DNA from: Phycisphaerae bacterium
GTDB lineage: Bacteria; Planctomycetota; Phycisphaerae; Sedimentisphaerales; Anaerobacaceae
Direction: 5' to 3'
DNA length: 53,571 nucleotides
NCBI GenBank assembly: GCA_030604525.1
Contig: JAUVVQ010000013.1
Span: 1 to 53,571, forward strand
Made by a program: the position numbers and the translations under genes. Below, one piece after another: positions 35,291 through 45,100 of this stretch. Within the stretch, counting starts at the first letter, position 1, and every line of letters starts with the position of its first letter. Under the pieces are notes generated by a model. That model was given only the letters and a program-made list of their open reading frames with translations, made no database searches and had not been told where the DNA came from.

Positions 35291-35723
35291 AAATAAAAAC
35301 AAAACTCCCTGGTATGCTGCTGGCCTGCATTTCGAGTGTCAAAAGTGCGGCCAATGCTGTTCAGGACCTCAGCAGGGGTTTATCTGGGTAACAAAACAGG
35401 AAATAGAACTCATCGCTGATTTCCTCAATTGCTCCACCAACCATCTCCGCAAAAACTACCTCAAACGCCTCGGCTTCAAAACCTCCATTATCGAACACCA
35501 CGTCACCAACGACTGCATATTCCTAAAAAACATCCAGGGCAAAAAAAAGTGCTCCATCTACCCCGTAAGACCGACACAGTGCAGAACCTGGCCATTCTGG
35601 AAATCAAACCTCAAATCCCCCGACTCCTGGAACCTGGTTGCTAAAAGATGCCCCGGCATAAACAAAGGCCCTTTACACACCCTCGAAAAAATACAAAACA
35701 TTATCGAAAATAAAAAATGGTAG
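35286..35723 (+). CDS. YkgJ-family cysteine-cluster protein (1)
   Basis: 146 residues from GTG 35286; an earlier GTG (35268) would add six residues written by the CTCTGTG array. FECQKCGQCCSG carries the CxxCxxCC cluster of YkgJ-type (putative zinc or iron-sulfur chelating) proteins. CIFL, CSIYPVRPTQCRTWPFW supply the second cysteine set. Function in this family is poorly known. It is followed after four bases by a second member. No signal peptide. Confidence 0.82.
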   Translation: MANKNKTPWYAAGLHFECQKCGQCCSGPQQGFIWVTKQEIELIADFLNCSTNHLRKNYLKRLGFKTSIIEHHVTNDCIFLKNIQGKKKCSIYPVRPTQCRTWPFWKSNLKSPDSWNLVAKRCPGINKGPLHTLEKIQNIIENKKW

Positions 35724-35727
35724 CTCA

Positions 35728-36204
35728 ATGAAAAATAACCTCGAGCTGATAAAACAGGTAAACCAAATCTACGACTGGCTCGACACGCAAATCGAAAACA
35801 ACCGCCGGGTAAAAGACTCCTGCCTCGCCTGCGGGAAATGCTGCAACTTCAAAAAATTCGGCCACCGGCTCTTTATCACCACGCCCGAACTATACCTGCA
35901 CAACTTTACCGTAAAAGAATCCAAACTTATGACAACGGATACCTGCCCATACAACCAGGATGGGAAATGCTTAATCTACAAACACCGCTTCGCCGGATGC
36001 AGAATCTTCTTCTGCAAAGCCGACAAAACCTTCCAGTCAATCCTTACTGAAACAGCCATTAAAAAACTAAAGGAAATCTGCCTGCACTTCAAAATCCCAT
36101 ACCACTATATGGACCTCAAAACAGCGATCAACCAGCCGCCGCTCAATATCTATCCGTCGGACGATACACCTCTCCCTCCGGAGCACGAAGGTCGATATAC
36201 TTAA
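35728..36204 (+). CDS. YkgJ-family cysteine-cluster protein (2)
   Basis: 158 residues. CLACGKCCNF (33-42) is the CxxCxxCC cluster, and CPYNQDGKCLIYKHRFAGC then FFC the second set. It starts with ATG four bases after the first copy's stop, so they are co-translated paralogues with low identity. Its last 62 bases overlap the 3' end of ftsQ on the opposite strand. Role unknown. Confidence 0.85.
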   Translation: MKNNLELIKQVNQIYDWLDTQIENNRRVKDSCLACGKCCNFKKFGHRLFITTPELYLHNFTVKESKLMTTDTCPYNQDGKCLIYKHRFAGCRIFFCKADKTFQSILTETAIKKLKEICLHFKIPYHYMDLKTAINQPPLNIYPSDDTPLPPEHEGRYT

Positions 36205-37078
36205 CGTTATTCATCAATGAACCATACTCTTTATAATGACTGTAAAGCTTCGCCAGCTTCTCACTGTCCGGCGCCTCCAGGTAACGCTGCCACTTCCCAA
36301 GCTCCGCTCCCCAGACAATCTCCGTCCTGTCCTTCGCATAAAGTATTATGTGAGGTCCACTCTCCCTCTTCCGACCGTCAAAATTACTAACATCAATACT
36401 CGCAATCTCTTTCAGCAACGGCTTATCGCCTGCAACAAGCTTATCCATCCGGTCAAAACTAACAATGAGCTCAACCGCCGCCGCCAAATCCGCATGCTGC
36501 CAGAGACTGCCGGCAATAGGCACACGCCGACGGGCAGAAAAACCGCTCACCTCTACTATCGGAAGCTCAGGCACCGGCTCATAATCCAATACCATCAAAT
36601 CCGCATCCAGATAAAACTGCTCCACCCCAATCTTCACCAGCGCCACCGGCTTACGCCAGCGAGCATAAATGCGAAAACTCCTATCTGTGCTTTGAACACG
36701 AACGCTTTCCAGCCAGCTGACACGCTCCGAAATATTCGACTGAACCGAGCGAGCAGAATCCAAATCTAACCGCAAATCCTCACCATTGCTTCGTGCCGCT
36801 GAATAAATCTTCTCCTTCAGCGACTCATTAATCCACGCAGGCGGATTCACTAACTCCAATACCCCCACCCGGTTAACTACTCCAACCTCCTCCTGTACGT
36901 AATTCTCAAGATAATGAAAACCTACCACGCCGCCGCCCAAAAAAATCAGCAAAACCAATACCAGAAAACTACCCTTAAAACCAGAGCTTATACGCCAGCC
37001 GCCACGCTTGCTTTTAACAAGACCGGAAAAAACACCGCTGTTTTTCTTCGTTTTTCTTTTACGACGTACCATCGTCAT
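36143..37078 (-). CDS. ftsQ: Cell-division protein FtsQ-like
   Basis: 311 residues. A basic N-terminus is followed by one membrane span (about 31-54) and a periplasmic part: a POTRA-like start (VGVLELVNPPAWINESLKEK) and an FtsQ-type domain with FRIYARWRKPVALVKIG and FYLDADLMVL. FtsQ links early and late divisome proteins. Identification rests on this layout plus position behind murC-murB-ddl, the classic dcw order. Its ATG overlaps the ddl TAA (TAATG). The 3' end overlaps a convergent gene by 62 bases. ftsA and ftsZ are not present next to it. Confidence 0.82.
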   Translation of the reverse strand: MTMVRRKRKTKKNSGVFSGLVKSKRGGWRISSGFKGSFLVLVLLIFLGGGVVGFHYLENYVQEEVGVVNRVGVLELVNPPAWINESLKEKIYSAARSNGEDLRLDLDSARSVQSNISERVSWLESVRVQSTDRSFRIYARWRKPVALVKIGVEQFYLDADLMVLDYEPVPELPIVEVSGFSARRRVPIAGSLWQHADLAAAVELIVSFDRMDKLVAGDKPLLKEIASIDVSNFDGRKRESGPHIILYAKDRTEIVWGAELGKWQRYLEAPDSEKLAKLYSHYKEYGSLMNNVKYIDLRAPEGEVYRPTDRY

Positions 37079-38079
37079 TAACCACCAAAATTCAATCCGC
37101 CTTTGGCGGACTTGCCCACTCGTTTCGCCAAGGCCGCCTTAACTATCATTCCACAAACCTCGGCCATCGACTTGCCCGCCCTCGCCGCCGCCTTCGGAAC
37201 CAAAGAGTGCTCCGTAAACCCCGGTATCGTATTTACCTCAAGAGCGTAAACCACACCGTCATCACCTAAAATAAAATCCGCCCGCCCAAAGTCACTGCAT
37301 CCCAAAACTTCAAAACAAGCAAGACCCGTCTGCTCAATCTTAGCCAAAAGCTCCTTCTCTTGTATCGTATCAAAAAGATACTCCGTCCCAGCATCAATAT
37401 ACTTCGAATGATAATCATAAAAACCGCTCCTGGGACGAATCTCAATAACAGGAAGCGACTCGCCGCACAACACACCGACCGTAACCTCTCTGCCGGATAT
37501 AAACTCCTCCGCAAAACATTCGCCGAATTGCTCAGAAACCTCACCGGCGCCCTCAACCGCCGCTTCCACATCACTAAATATACGCACGCCAACACTGCTG
37601 CCTCCCCTGACCGGCTTGATGACAAATTTATCTGATAAACCGACAAGACCTCTTCTAAATTCATCTTCTTGACCCGCTTTATACTCAACCGACGATGGAA
37701 CTGACACACCCGCCGACGAAAATAACTTCTTACTGGCAAGCTTATCGAACGCTAATCGGCTCGCCTCCGGACCGCTGCCCGTATAAACCAAACCCTTCGC
37801 CTCCATAATCCGCTGAAGCTGACCGTCCTCGCCGAATCTGCCGTGAAGCATAACAAAAAATACATCCACATCACTCTCGTCCAGCACCGAAATATCTTCC
37901 GGACATATATCGGACAGCTTCGTATCAAAACCCGCCTCCATCAAACCCTTATAAACACGCTCGCCGCTCTCAAGACTCACCTCCCGCTCCTCGCCTATAC
38001 CGCCGCAAAGCACCACTACCTTAAATCCCTCACGCCAAACACCAGCCAACCGGTTATCTGAAAATTCAACCGACATCAC
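37078..38079 (-). CDS. ddl: D-alanine--D-alanine ligase
   Basis: 333 residues from GTG 38079 (or 332 from the adjacent ATG 38076). It makes the D-Ala-D-Ala dipeptide of peptidoglycan. LCGGIGEEREVSLESGERV (N-terminal loop, Ile for the usual Gly/Ser), KPVRGGSSVGV, FAEEFISGREVTVGVL and LEVNTIPGFTEHSLVPKAA are the ATP-grasp motifs. The stop of murB overlaps the GTG. The last codons (KGGLNFGG) are written by a REP-like palindrome (37092-37110), so the tail may be an extension by a repeat. Confidence 0.95.
   Translation of the reverse strand: MMSVEFSDNRLAGVWREGFKVVVLCGGIGEEREVSLESGERVYKGLMEAGFDTKLSDICPEDISVLDESDVDVFFVMLHGRFGEDGQLQRIMEAKGLVYTGSGPEASRLAFDKLASKKLFSSAGVSVPSSVEYKAGQEDEFRRGLVGLSDKFVIKPVRGGSSVGVRIFSDVEAAVEGAGEVSEQFGECFAEEFISGREVTVGVLCGESLPVIEIRPRSGFYDYHSKYIDAGTEYLFDTIQEKELLAKIEQTGLACFEVLGCSDFGRADFILGDDGVVYALEVNTIPGFTEHSLVPKAAARAGKSMAEVCGMIVKAALAKRVGKSAKGGLNFGG
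37092..37110. repeat. REP-like palindrome inside the ddl 3' end
   Basis: TCAATCCGCCTTTGGCGGA has a perfect 6-bp stem TCCGCC/GGCGGA with loop TTT, and matches 17054-17071 except for one base. Here it lies in coding sequence, 12 bases from the stop. Confidence 0.65.
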
Positions 38080-38960
38080 TATTCCCAGATCTCAAGTTCA
38101 AGTTCCAGCTCAACGTCGAATTCCTCTTTAACCCGTTCCCTCACCGCCTCTATCAACCGCAAAACATCCCTGCTTCGACAACCCTTCTCAGCTATAATAA
38201 AATTGGCATGCTTCTCACTTACCTTCGCTCCTCCTATCTGCAATCCTTTAAGAGCAGCACGGTCAATCAACGCTCCCGCAGATACTCCACGGGGATTCTT
38301 AAAGACACAACCCGAGTTAGCTCCCTCAAGCGGCTGCGAGTTTTTCTTATAAATCCATATTTCTTTGACTTCTTTTAACGCTGCCTCCGAGTCCGTCTCA
38401 GACAGCTCCATCTCCGCAGCCAATATATACTTAGCCGTAATGTTCGTCTCCCGGTAATTGAACCTAAGCTCCGGCTTGCTCTTCTTAAATACATTGCCGT
38501 AACTGTCCATCAAAGTTACGCTCTCAACCACCGCTCCGATATCTCCAAAACTACCGCCCGCATTCATCTTTATCGCTCCGCCTACCGAACCAGGTATCCC
38601 CGTTAATGCCTCAAGACCGCTCAATCCCTTCCGAACACTCTCAAAGACTAACTCATTCAAATTCGCTCCCGCACCTGCCGTAAGACGAACTCCGTCAAAA
38701 CTGCTCCGGCTGAAACTCTCGCTGTCTAATTTGACTACCGCCCCACGAACGCCCTTATCGCTTATCAACAGGTTGGAGCCGAACCCCAGCACGTAAACCG
38801 GTATGTTATTCTCATTACAACGCTCAACTACACTCTTCAATTGCTCAGCGTCCGCAGGACGAATAAAATAATCCGCCTTCCCGCCAATACTATACCACGT
38901 CTCCTTAGAGACAGGGTAATCTTCCTTAACCACCTTCTCTAACCCGCTGAATATACTCAT
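38079..38960 (-). CDS. murB: UDP-N-acetylenolpyruvoylglucosamine reductase
   Basis: 293 residues from the ATG at 38960, preferred over 38981 because GGAAGG stands correctly before it. It reduces UDP-enolpyruvyl-GlcNAc to UDP-MurNAc. FAD-binding YSIGGKADYFIRPA, VLGFGSNLLISDKG, GIPGSVGGAIKMNAGG and the proton-donor region NSGCVFKNP are clear, with AGALIDRAALKG. It starts inside the last codons of murC. Confidence 0.95.
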   Translation of the reverse strand: MSIFSGLEKVVKEDYPVSKETWYSIGGKADYFIRPADAEQLKSVVERCNENNIPVYVLGFGSNLLISDKGVRGAVVKLDSESFSRSSFDGVRLTAGAGANLNELVFESVRKGLSGLEALTGIPGSVGGAIKMNAGGSFGDIGAVVESVTLMDSYGNVFKKSKPELRFNYRETNITAKYILAAEMELSETDSEAALKEVKEIWIYKKNSQPLEGANSGCVFKNPRGVSAGALIDRAALKGLQIGGAKVSEKHANFIIAEKGCRSRDVLRLIEAVRERVKEEFDVELELELEIWE

Positions 38961-40410
38961 CTGCCACCTTCCAAACGTCACCGGCTCCCATAGTTACCAC
39001 TACATCGCCGGACTTCACATTAGCTTTCAAATACTCACATATTCCGCTAAAACTTTTTATGAACAACGCCTCGCTGCCCTTTGCCTTAATCCGCTCCACA
39101 AGCTGCTCGGCATTCACTTCCCGCCTCGCTCGTTCCGTATCACGAACAAAATATATCTCCGGAACTATCGTTACATCGGCAAGCTTAAAGCTTTCTGAAA
39201 AATCATCAAGCAAAAACCTCGTCCGGCTATACTGATGCGGCTGAAATACGCACCATAACCGCCTCGGCTCATAACGCTGGCGTATCCCCTCCAAGCTCCC
39301 CCTTATCTCCGTTGGATGATGAGCATAATCATCAATTACTACCGCTCCGCCTGCTTCTCCCTTATACATCAATCGCCTCTCCATTCCGCCAAAGCCGCCC
39401 AATAGCTCTAAAATTCTCGCTCTCTCTAACCCCGCCTCAGCTAAAATGGCATACGCCGCAAGTGCGTTTAAAATATTATACCTGCCCGGCAAAGAAATAC
39501 ATACCCTCCCAACCCGCTCTCCCTGCTCCACGATAGTGAACCAATAGTAACCTTTTTGAAGCGAAATCTCTTCCGCTCGAATAGCACAGCCGCGACCGAA
39601 ACCGAAACTCAAAACTCGTATCTCCTTCTTGTTCGGCTCACCCCTCATCCTATCCATTATTCTCAAAACCCTCGTATCGTCTCCGCAGCCGACCAACACC
39701 CCTCCACGCCTGATTTGCCCGCAAAAAGCGCCAAACGCCTCCTCTATTTCCTCCTCATCTTTATAGTAATCCAGATGGTCCGCCTCAATATTCAGTACAC
39801 AGCCAATCTTAGGACGAAAATTCAGAAAACTCCGGTCGTACTCGCACGCCTCCGCAACAAAATACCTGCTCGCCCCCGTTCCCGAAGATACACCGAGCTG
39901 ACTGACCTCCGCACCGATTATAAAGTTCGGCTCAACGCCCGCCTGCTGCATACAATACGTAACCCACCCGCAGGTCGTGCTCTTGCCGTGAGTCCCCGCA
40001 ACCGCTATACACTCATATCGACTCGACACCATCCCAGCCATCTCTGCATATTTATATACCCTGACGCCCTTCTTCCTCGCCGACTGAAGTTCGCAATTAT
40101 CTTCCTTCACCGCCGCCGATATAACCACCGCTTCTGTATCCGCCCTCACATTCCCCGCACTGTGACCTACTCGTATATCCGCCCCGGCCTCACAAAGCTT
40201 ATCTACCACACTGCTGCCGAGCGCATCCGAACCCCTTACCTTCCCGCCGTTCTTCAATATAAGCCCCGCCAGCCCGCTCATACCAACACCCCCGGCACCG
40301 ATAAAGTGAAAACGCTTCCCCGCTATCCGCCCAATACCGGAATCCACCACCTCGTATCGGTGAGCCGCTTTTATGCCGGCTTGTTTTATCTCTTTCTTAG
40401 CTCGAACCAT
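38926..40410 (-). CDS. murC: UDP-N-acetylmuramate--L-alanine ligase
   Basis: 494 residues. It adds the first L-Ala to UDP-MurNAc. FIGAGGVGMSGLA (36-48) is the nucleotide-binding start, GTHGKSTT (139-146) the ATP P-loop, LNIEADHLDYY the central Mur motif, and DDYAHHPTEIR plus FQPHQYSRTR the C-terminal ones. First gene of murC-murB-ddl-ftsQ. Upstream is an accessory region, so the usual murG/ftsW neighbours are missing here. Confidence 0.97.
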   Translation of the reverse strand: MVRAKKEIKQAGIKAAHRYEVVDSGIGRIAGKRFHFIGAGGVGMSGLAGLILKNGGKVRGSDALGSSVVDKLCEAGADIRVGHSAGNVRADTEAVVISAAVKEDNCELQSARKKGVRVYKYAEMAGMVSSRYECIAVAGTHGKSTTCGWVTYCMQQAGVEPNFIIGAEVSQLGVSSGTGASRYFVAEACEYDRSFLNFRPKIGCVLNIEADHLDYYKDEEEIEEAFGAFCGQIRRGGVLVGCGDDTRVLRIMDRMRGEPNKKEIRVLSFGFGRGCAIRAEEISLQKGYYWFTIVEQGERVGRVCISLPGRYNILNALAAYAILAEAGLERARILELLGGFGGMERRLMYKGEAGGAVVIDDYAHHPTEIRGSLEGIRQRYEPRRLWCVFQPHQYSRTRFLLDDFSESFKLADVTIVPEIYFVRDTERARREVNAEQLVERIKAKGSEALFIKSFSGICEYLKANVKSGDVVVTMGAGDVWKVADEYIQRVREGG

Positions 40411-40420
40411 TAATCATCCC

Positions 40421-40448
40421 TGAATCTAAAAAGATTTGAATCTAAAAA
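40421..40448. repeat. 12-bp direct repeat upstream of murC
   Basis: TGAATCTAAAAA occurs at 40421-40432 and 40437-40448, period 16 bases. The surrounding 172-base spacer (40411-40582) is A-rich and holds no gene. It joins the murC start to the AT-rich dockerin gene. Confidence 0.5.
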
Positions 40449-40582
40449 AGTCTAACAAAAAAACACCCCGAAAAAAAGAAAAATCGCGAAACCAAAAATT
40501 GCAGGAATTCAGAAAATTTGAGGAACTTCTTTCAAAGAAATGAAAAAAACAGGATTTATAAAGATTTGGAGAAAAGAAAAAA

Positions 40583-41428
40583 TCACCATGTGTTTGGATC
40601 ATCAGCATCCCAAAGCCATTCATAAGAAAAGTCACCTAAATCACAGGGGTCAACAAACCCATCTCTATTAATATCAGCATAAGCACCTAAATCATTAACA
40701 TCTTTTCCAACATAACTTCCAAATCTGTTTGGGTCTGAAATATTATCTTTTCCAAATTCATTTGCAAAAACAGCATAATCTAATCCATTTACTTTTCTGT
40801 CTCGGTTGAGGTCTGCGTGGTTAAAAGGCATTATTTTTCTTTTGTCATAAACTCCAGTAGGGGTATCATTAACATCATCAATATAAAAATCACCATAAGG
40901 AGTTCCATCTTCATAAGTTCTACCATCACTAGAAATAACATATTTAATATCAGCAATAATATCATTAGAATCATTTTTATCTCCTAAAAATAAATTTTTC
41001 CATTCAAAATTATTACTATCATACATTCTGAATCTAAAAAAATTATCTGCAGTTTCAACAAATTCTTTATTATACAATTCTAAATTATAAGTAGTTGTGC
41101 TATTTATCCCCCTTGCATCTACTTGTAACTTATTAGGATCACAAAGATTATTAACAGAATAAATATGTAATATATTGGGATTATCACTAAGATAATAACT
41201 ATCATGATTGCCATCTTTTCCTTCTGTTGCTCCATCTATATAATCAATATAAGCAGAACTAAAAGTAACATCATTACTTCTATTATACACTCTTAATCTA
41301 CCTGCTTCAACATTATTCGTAAAAACAAAAGGCAAAGCAATTGCTGTAATAGTCTCTTTCCAATGCTTTCTTATATCTTTTCCAACTTCTTTAGTTGAAT
41401 TTACAAAATTTTCTAATGTTTTTACCAT
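40583..41428 (-). CDS. AT-rich secreted protein with dockerin-like calcium repeats
   Basis: 281 residues. A hydrophobic stretch (about 27-42, ending VEAG) after a basic N-terminus may be a signal peptide, atypically late. Residues 43-200 are Asn/Asp/Tyr-rich with no named domain. Two dockerin-like calcium loops follow: ADLNRDRKVNGLDYAVFANE and ADINRDGFVDPCDLGDFSYE. Such repeats bind cohesins or act as surface modules in planctomycetes. Base content is strikingly AT-rich and codons differ from neighbours, a sign of transfer. It ends in DDPNTW near an A-rich spacer. Confidence 0.72.
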   Translation of the reverse strand: MVKTLENFVNSTKEVGKDIRKHWKETITAIALPFVFTNNVEAGRLRVYNRSNDVTFSSAYIDYIDGATEGKDGNHDSYYLSDNPNILHIYSVNNLCDPNKLQVDARGINSTTTYNLELYNKEFVETADNFFRFRMYDSNNFEWKNLFLGDKNDSNDIIADIKYVISSDGRTYEDGTPYGDFYIDDVNDTPTGVYDKRKIMPFNHADLNRDRKVNGLDYAVFANEFGKDNISDPNRFGSYVGKDVNDLGAYADINRDGFVDPCDLGDFSYEWLWDADDPNTW

Positions 41429-41549
41429 ATTAACTCCAAAATGACAACTATTTTTAAAGCTTTCATTTTATATTTATTTTATTTATATATAAATTAAGTA
41501 TCTACTCTATTTAATTTTTGTTATTAGAACTAATTTTGTCTGATTAGTG

Positions 41550-41744
41550 TTATGTTATCTTGTAAGCTTTTAACAAAATACCTTTAGCCCAGGTATAAGA
41601 ACTTCCAGATGAATTTGTAAATACAGCATTACTTAATGAAAGATTTGCCTCATTACTTGAATAACCAATTAAATTCCATAATGCACAGATATAATCCATC
41701 CGGCTTTTTGTAGGATAAAACAATTTGTCACAGGCCTTCCGCAC
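41550..41744 (-). CDS. Possible small protein or leader downstream of a strong promoter
   Basis: 64 residues from GTG at 41744 (no ATG in frame). The sequence starts RKACDKLFYPTKSRMDYICA and includes LSLSNAVFTNSSGSSYTWAK. I do not recognise it. AGGAGC lies 11 bases upstream; an ATG in another frame at 41749 opens only about 26 codons. It may be a leader of the dockerin gene 121 bases on, or non-coding. Confidence 0.3.
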   Translation of the reverse strand: MRKACDKLFYPTKSRMDYICALWNLIGYSSNEANLSLSNAVFTNSSGSSYTWAKGILLKAYKIT

Positions 41745-41769
41745 TTCATACAGCTCCTATTAGTCCCAT

Positions 41770-41798
41770 ATTATAGCAAAAATCTGTCCCATAGTCAA
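41770..41798 (-). promoter_or_regulatory. Consensus sigma-70-type promoter
   Basis: Minus strand: TTGACT (41798-41793), a 17-base spacer, TATAAT (41775-41770). This is the best match to consensus in the window. TATGGGAC occurs twice around it (one in the spacer, one overlapping the -10). It points at the 64-codon frame and the dockerin gene. Confidence 0.7.
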
Positions 41799-41984
41799 GA
41801 TTTTCTTCTTTTCCTTGCTTTCCCATTTTAAAACGGCAATTCTCAGACCCCCACAGCCGAAAACCCCGCATTTCACCGCAAAAAAATCTAAATATTTTCC
41901 TCTTACAAATAAAACTTAAAACCGCCCCTGTTAACCCCCCTTATGCCATTAACGCATACTCTTGTAAAAACTTCCGTCCCCGAA

Positions 41985-42124
41985 CTATACATTCCCCGAC
42001 AATAAACCCAAAACCTTCGCCGGCTTCTCAACTAAAACCTTCGCCCCGTTCGCCGATAGCTCCCCCGCATCTCGAAACCCCCATAACGCTCCCACACCAT
42101 ACATCCCCGCAGAAACTGCTGTTT
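41985..42124 (-). pseudogene. Displaced C-terminal end of a HAD phosphatase (gph)
   Basis: The minus strand reads about 46 codons ending in TAG at 41985. They begin TAVSAGMYGVGALWGFRDAG and end KPAKVLGLLSGNV. The first 22 residues equal the C-terminal region of the phosphatase at 45306-45980; the rest is a diverged but homologous tail (GAKVLVEKPAKVLGLL against GAKATIKRPQGVLRLF). It has no start and abuts the stop codon of the 1026-residue protein gene. Best read as the old gph 3' end left after an insertion. Confidence 0.85.
42061..42124. repeat. 64-bp direct repeat, copy B (att-like)
   Basis: Matches 45382-45445 at 61 of 64 positions by eye. It ends at 42124, within the stop codon (42123-42125) of the large secreted protein. 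Beyond 42124 and below 42061 the identity is lost at once. Confidence 0.85.
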
Positions 42125-45100
42125 AATTTATAGGAGGAAATTGTATGCCGTCAAGCCAGCAACAATCTGAATAATCACTGTCGCTTCCATCCTTTTGATA
42201 CTCCCACCTAAAGGTATGAACACCGGCAGAAACAAAGTGGGTATACCTCCTCCAGTCAATGTCGCCTGACCAACCGCTCACTATCCAGTCTCCGTCAACA
42301 TAGAAAACCAGAATGTCGCCTCCGGTTTCGCTGGATCGCTTGTAATTAAATCTAACAGGACCGGCTTCGACATCCAAAGTGACTTCTAAAACACTTGTCT
42401 GGTTATCTGCAATATCACCCGAACGAACGCAATAGCTGCCCTCATAAAATTCATCGGAAACAACTGTCCAAGGAGCATCTCCGCTATGAGACCAGGGATA
42501 TCGGCTGAAGTCTCCAGTCTCGAAATCTTCATATTCTTCAAACACGATACCTTCAAGCCAATTTGCTGCCAAAGCGGAAAAGTCTCCAAGATTCACTACG
42601 CCATCACCACCGGTTGGTGCAATGTCAATACAAAAATCGTCCATCAGCCATCCTTGAGAAAGTATCTCAAGGTCATTGAAATCTACCTCTTCATCCCCGT
42701 CAAAATCCCCGGCTATCACAGGACTGTTGCCAAAAGTAATATCGTCGGCGGCATCTTCACCATCCGCAAGAGTAACGCTGTGTACGCCCCCAATGCCGAA
42801 TAAGCGTACACCTGAAGTGGTGCTTAGAGCCAGAAAACGTCCGTCGTCACTGACCGCCATCATACCTTCATAGAAAGTGGTAAAATAGTCGATGTCCTCC
42901 GGTACATCCACTCGGCCCAGCTCAACACCGGTTTTGCTGCTGAAAGCTATTACTTGGTCCAGGTCTTCCTCGGCAACAAAAAGAATATTCCTCTGCGAAT
43001 CAAAAACCAGACCACCCATCGTGGTATTGAACGTAAGTACCGGGAAAAAATTATCAGTCCAGACTTTAACCGGCTCGGTCCATGTCTGAAAACCAATCAA
43101 ATCGCCATTCCTGTCTATGCTAAACGGCCTGTTGGAAAGGGAAACCTCCAGTTCAATGTCATCCGGGAATGAATCAGCGGGAGCATCATACTTGTAAACA
43201 TGACCGCCAGAAGATGTACCGGTTATTAATAATAACGTTCTGTCACCGCTTCGGTAAATACTGCTGTTCATACTAACCTTACCGTCGGGCTCCGTCCCAG
43301 GCACATCGTTGCGAATTGTCAGCACACCCGTTGCTGTATCAAGCTCCCTCACCGGGGTACCACCGCTGCCGTCAAAACTCGTAGTCATCAGTCCTTTGCC
43401 GTCTGAGCCAATCTCGATGTCCCAGCTGCCGCTTTCATTAGTAGTTAAAGTATAGCTGACCTCTGTCACTATGCCGGTGTTGAGATTCACTTTATGCACA
43501 TAACCCTCACTACCGCTCGTTTGTCCTTCCGTTACATATAACCAATTGCAATCCGGCGTGATATCTATACCATAAAGAGACGTCCCTACACTTAGTGGAC
43601 TAAGAAGCGATTTGGAAACGAGGTCATATCGCTCAACCATCCCGCTGGCTGTGCTGATGTAGAGAAGATTTCGCTGGCAATCAAACACCAAATCCCGAGC
43701 GTCGGTTACCACTATCAACTCCTGCTCACCACTAAATAAAGGTGCCGTCTGTCGCCAGCCGCACTGAGCAACTTCCGAGACAATGTATGTACCTGTCTCC
43801 AAATCCTGGAACTGGTAACTGCCGTCCACTCCGGTAATAACGTTCGGCTCTCCAATGTCATACTGGCCGTCTTCATCCAAATCTAAGTAAATCTCCCAGC
43901 CAGATAGATTCGGCTCACCGCCATCACATACCCCGTTTTCGTTGATGTCGTGAAACTTGCTGCCGTGGATTTCGCTCGCCGGACCTGTAACGTTAATCGT
44001 ATAATCCTCTACCTCCCCCCAGTCGGTTGTCCCGCATGGCCCAAGTGTACCCGCCCATCTAATCCGTACACGCATCCGAGTATCCCCCAAAACCGCTCCC
44101 TCCGGCGGTGTAATTGTCCCCGTGAATATTATATTATCCTCATCGCCGGTAAGTGCTATCGTCTCGCCGGCATCTGAAAAATCCTCGTCCTGATTCCAGT
44201 CAACCCATAAACCGCACTGGTCATCCTGGTCGTAGGGGTCTCCATTAACAACTGTAATCGGGTAATCCTGACCGATTTCCATCGTCGTGGACATACTCGT
44301 GTAATCTGTATAGCCGCTGCAGCCAGTCCCCGTATTACTGATGTCTCCTACCTCTACGCTGTCGATATTCAAACTACCCGGAGCAGAACTGCACCCGCCT
44401 GAAGCGCCGCAATAGCCCCCAACCTCTTCATAGTACACCTTTATCCACCAATAGTCTATATACCCAACATAACCAGCAAAACAGTCGCTGGCCCATAACG
44501 TCCATGTCTGGTTCACCAGCTCAGAACCCCAACCGGTAATGCCCGTTATTGTACCGCTCGTATAGGGCTCCAGATATTGAACAATATAACTGTAATCAAA
44601 ATCATAATCCGAGACAACAATTACTAAGTCCGACGGATAAGAATGAACCACCTCCCAATGTACGTCTATACAATTGGCTACAGCACCTGACGGCGCCCCG
44701 GAAATGGTAATGTCACTGTGTGCGTAAAGAGTAGGACATGTATTATCAGGAATAGAAACGTTAGTATAGCTGGGGGCGATAATGAAAGAGCCGGAACAGG
44801 TCGATAAAGTATCCAAAGCTTCTCCTGAATCGCCCAAACCCTCTGGGGGGCCCTCAAGCAAAACAAACTTTCGCTTAACTGTTATACTTGCGCCTCTTTC
44901 AGCAAGATACTCGACCCCCTCAGCTGAAAGCTGAACTCGAATTCTATCAGGGCCTTCGAGAATCTCTACTTCGCTCCCGGGTGCTCTCGGCAAAGACATT
45001 ACATCCGAAAATGTTGATTCAGAGTCCAAAATGACCTCTACTTCTGCAAATTTAACCGCCTCAGTGAATGCCATGCCCTGCCCACAGCATTTTGCCACGG

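Noticed and set aside
39556-40413. 285-codon plus-strand frame opposite murC
   Set aside because: Shadow of murC created by strand skew; no motif and no ribosome site.
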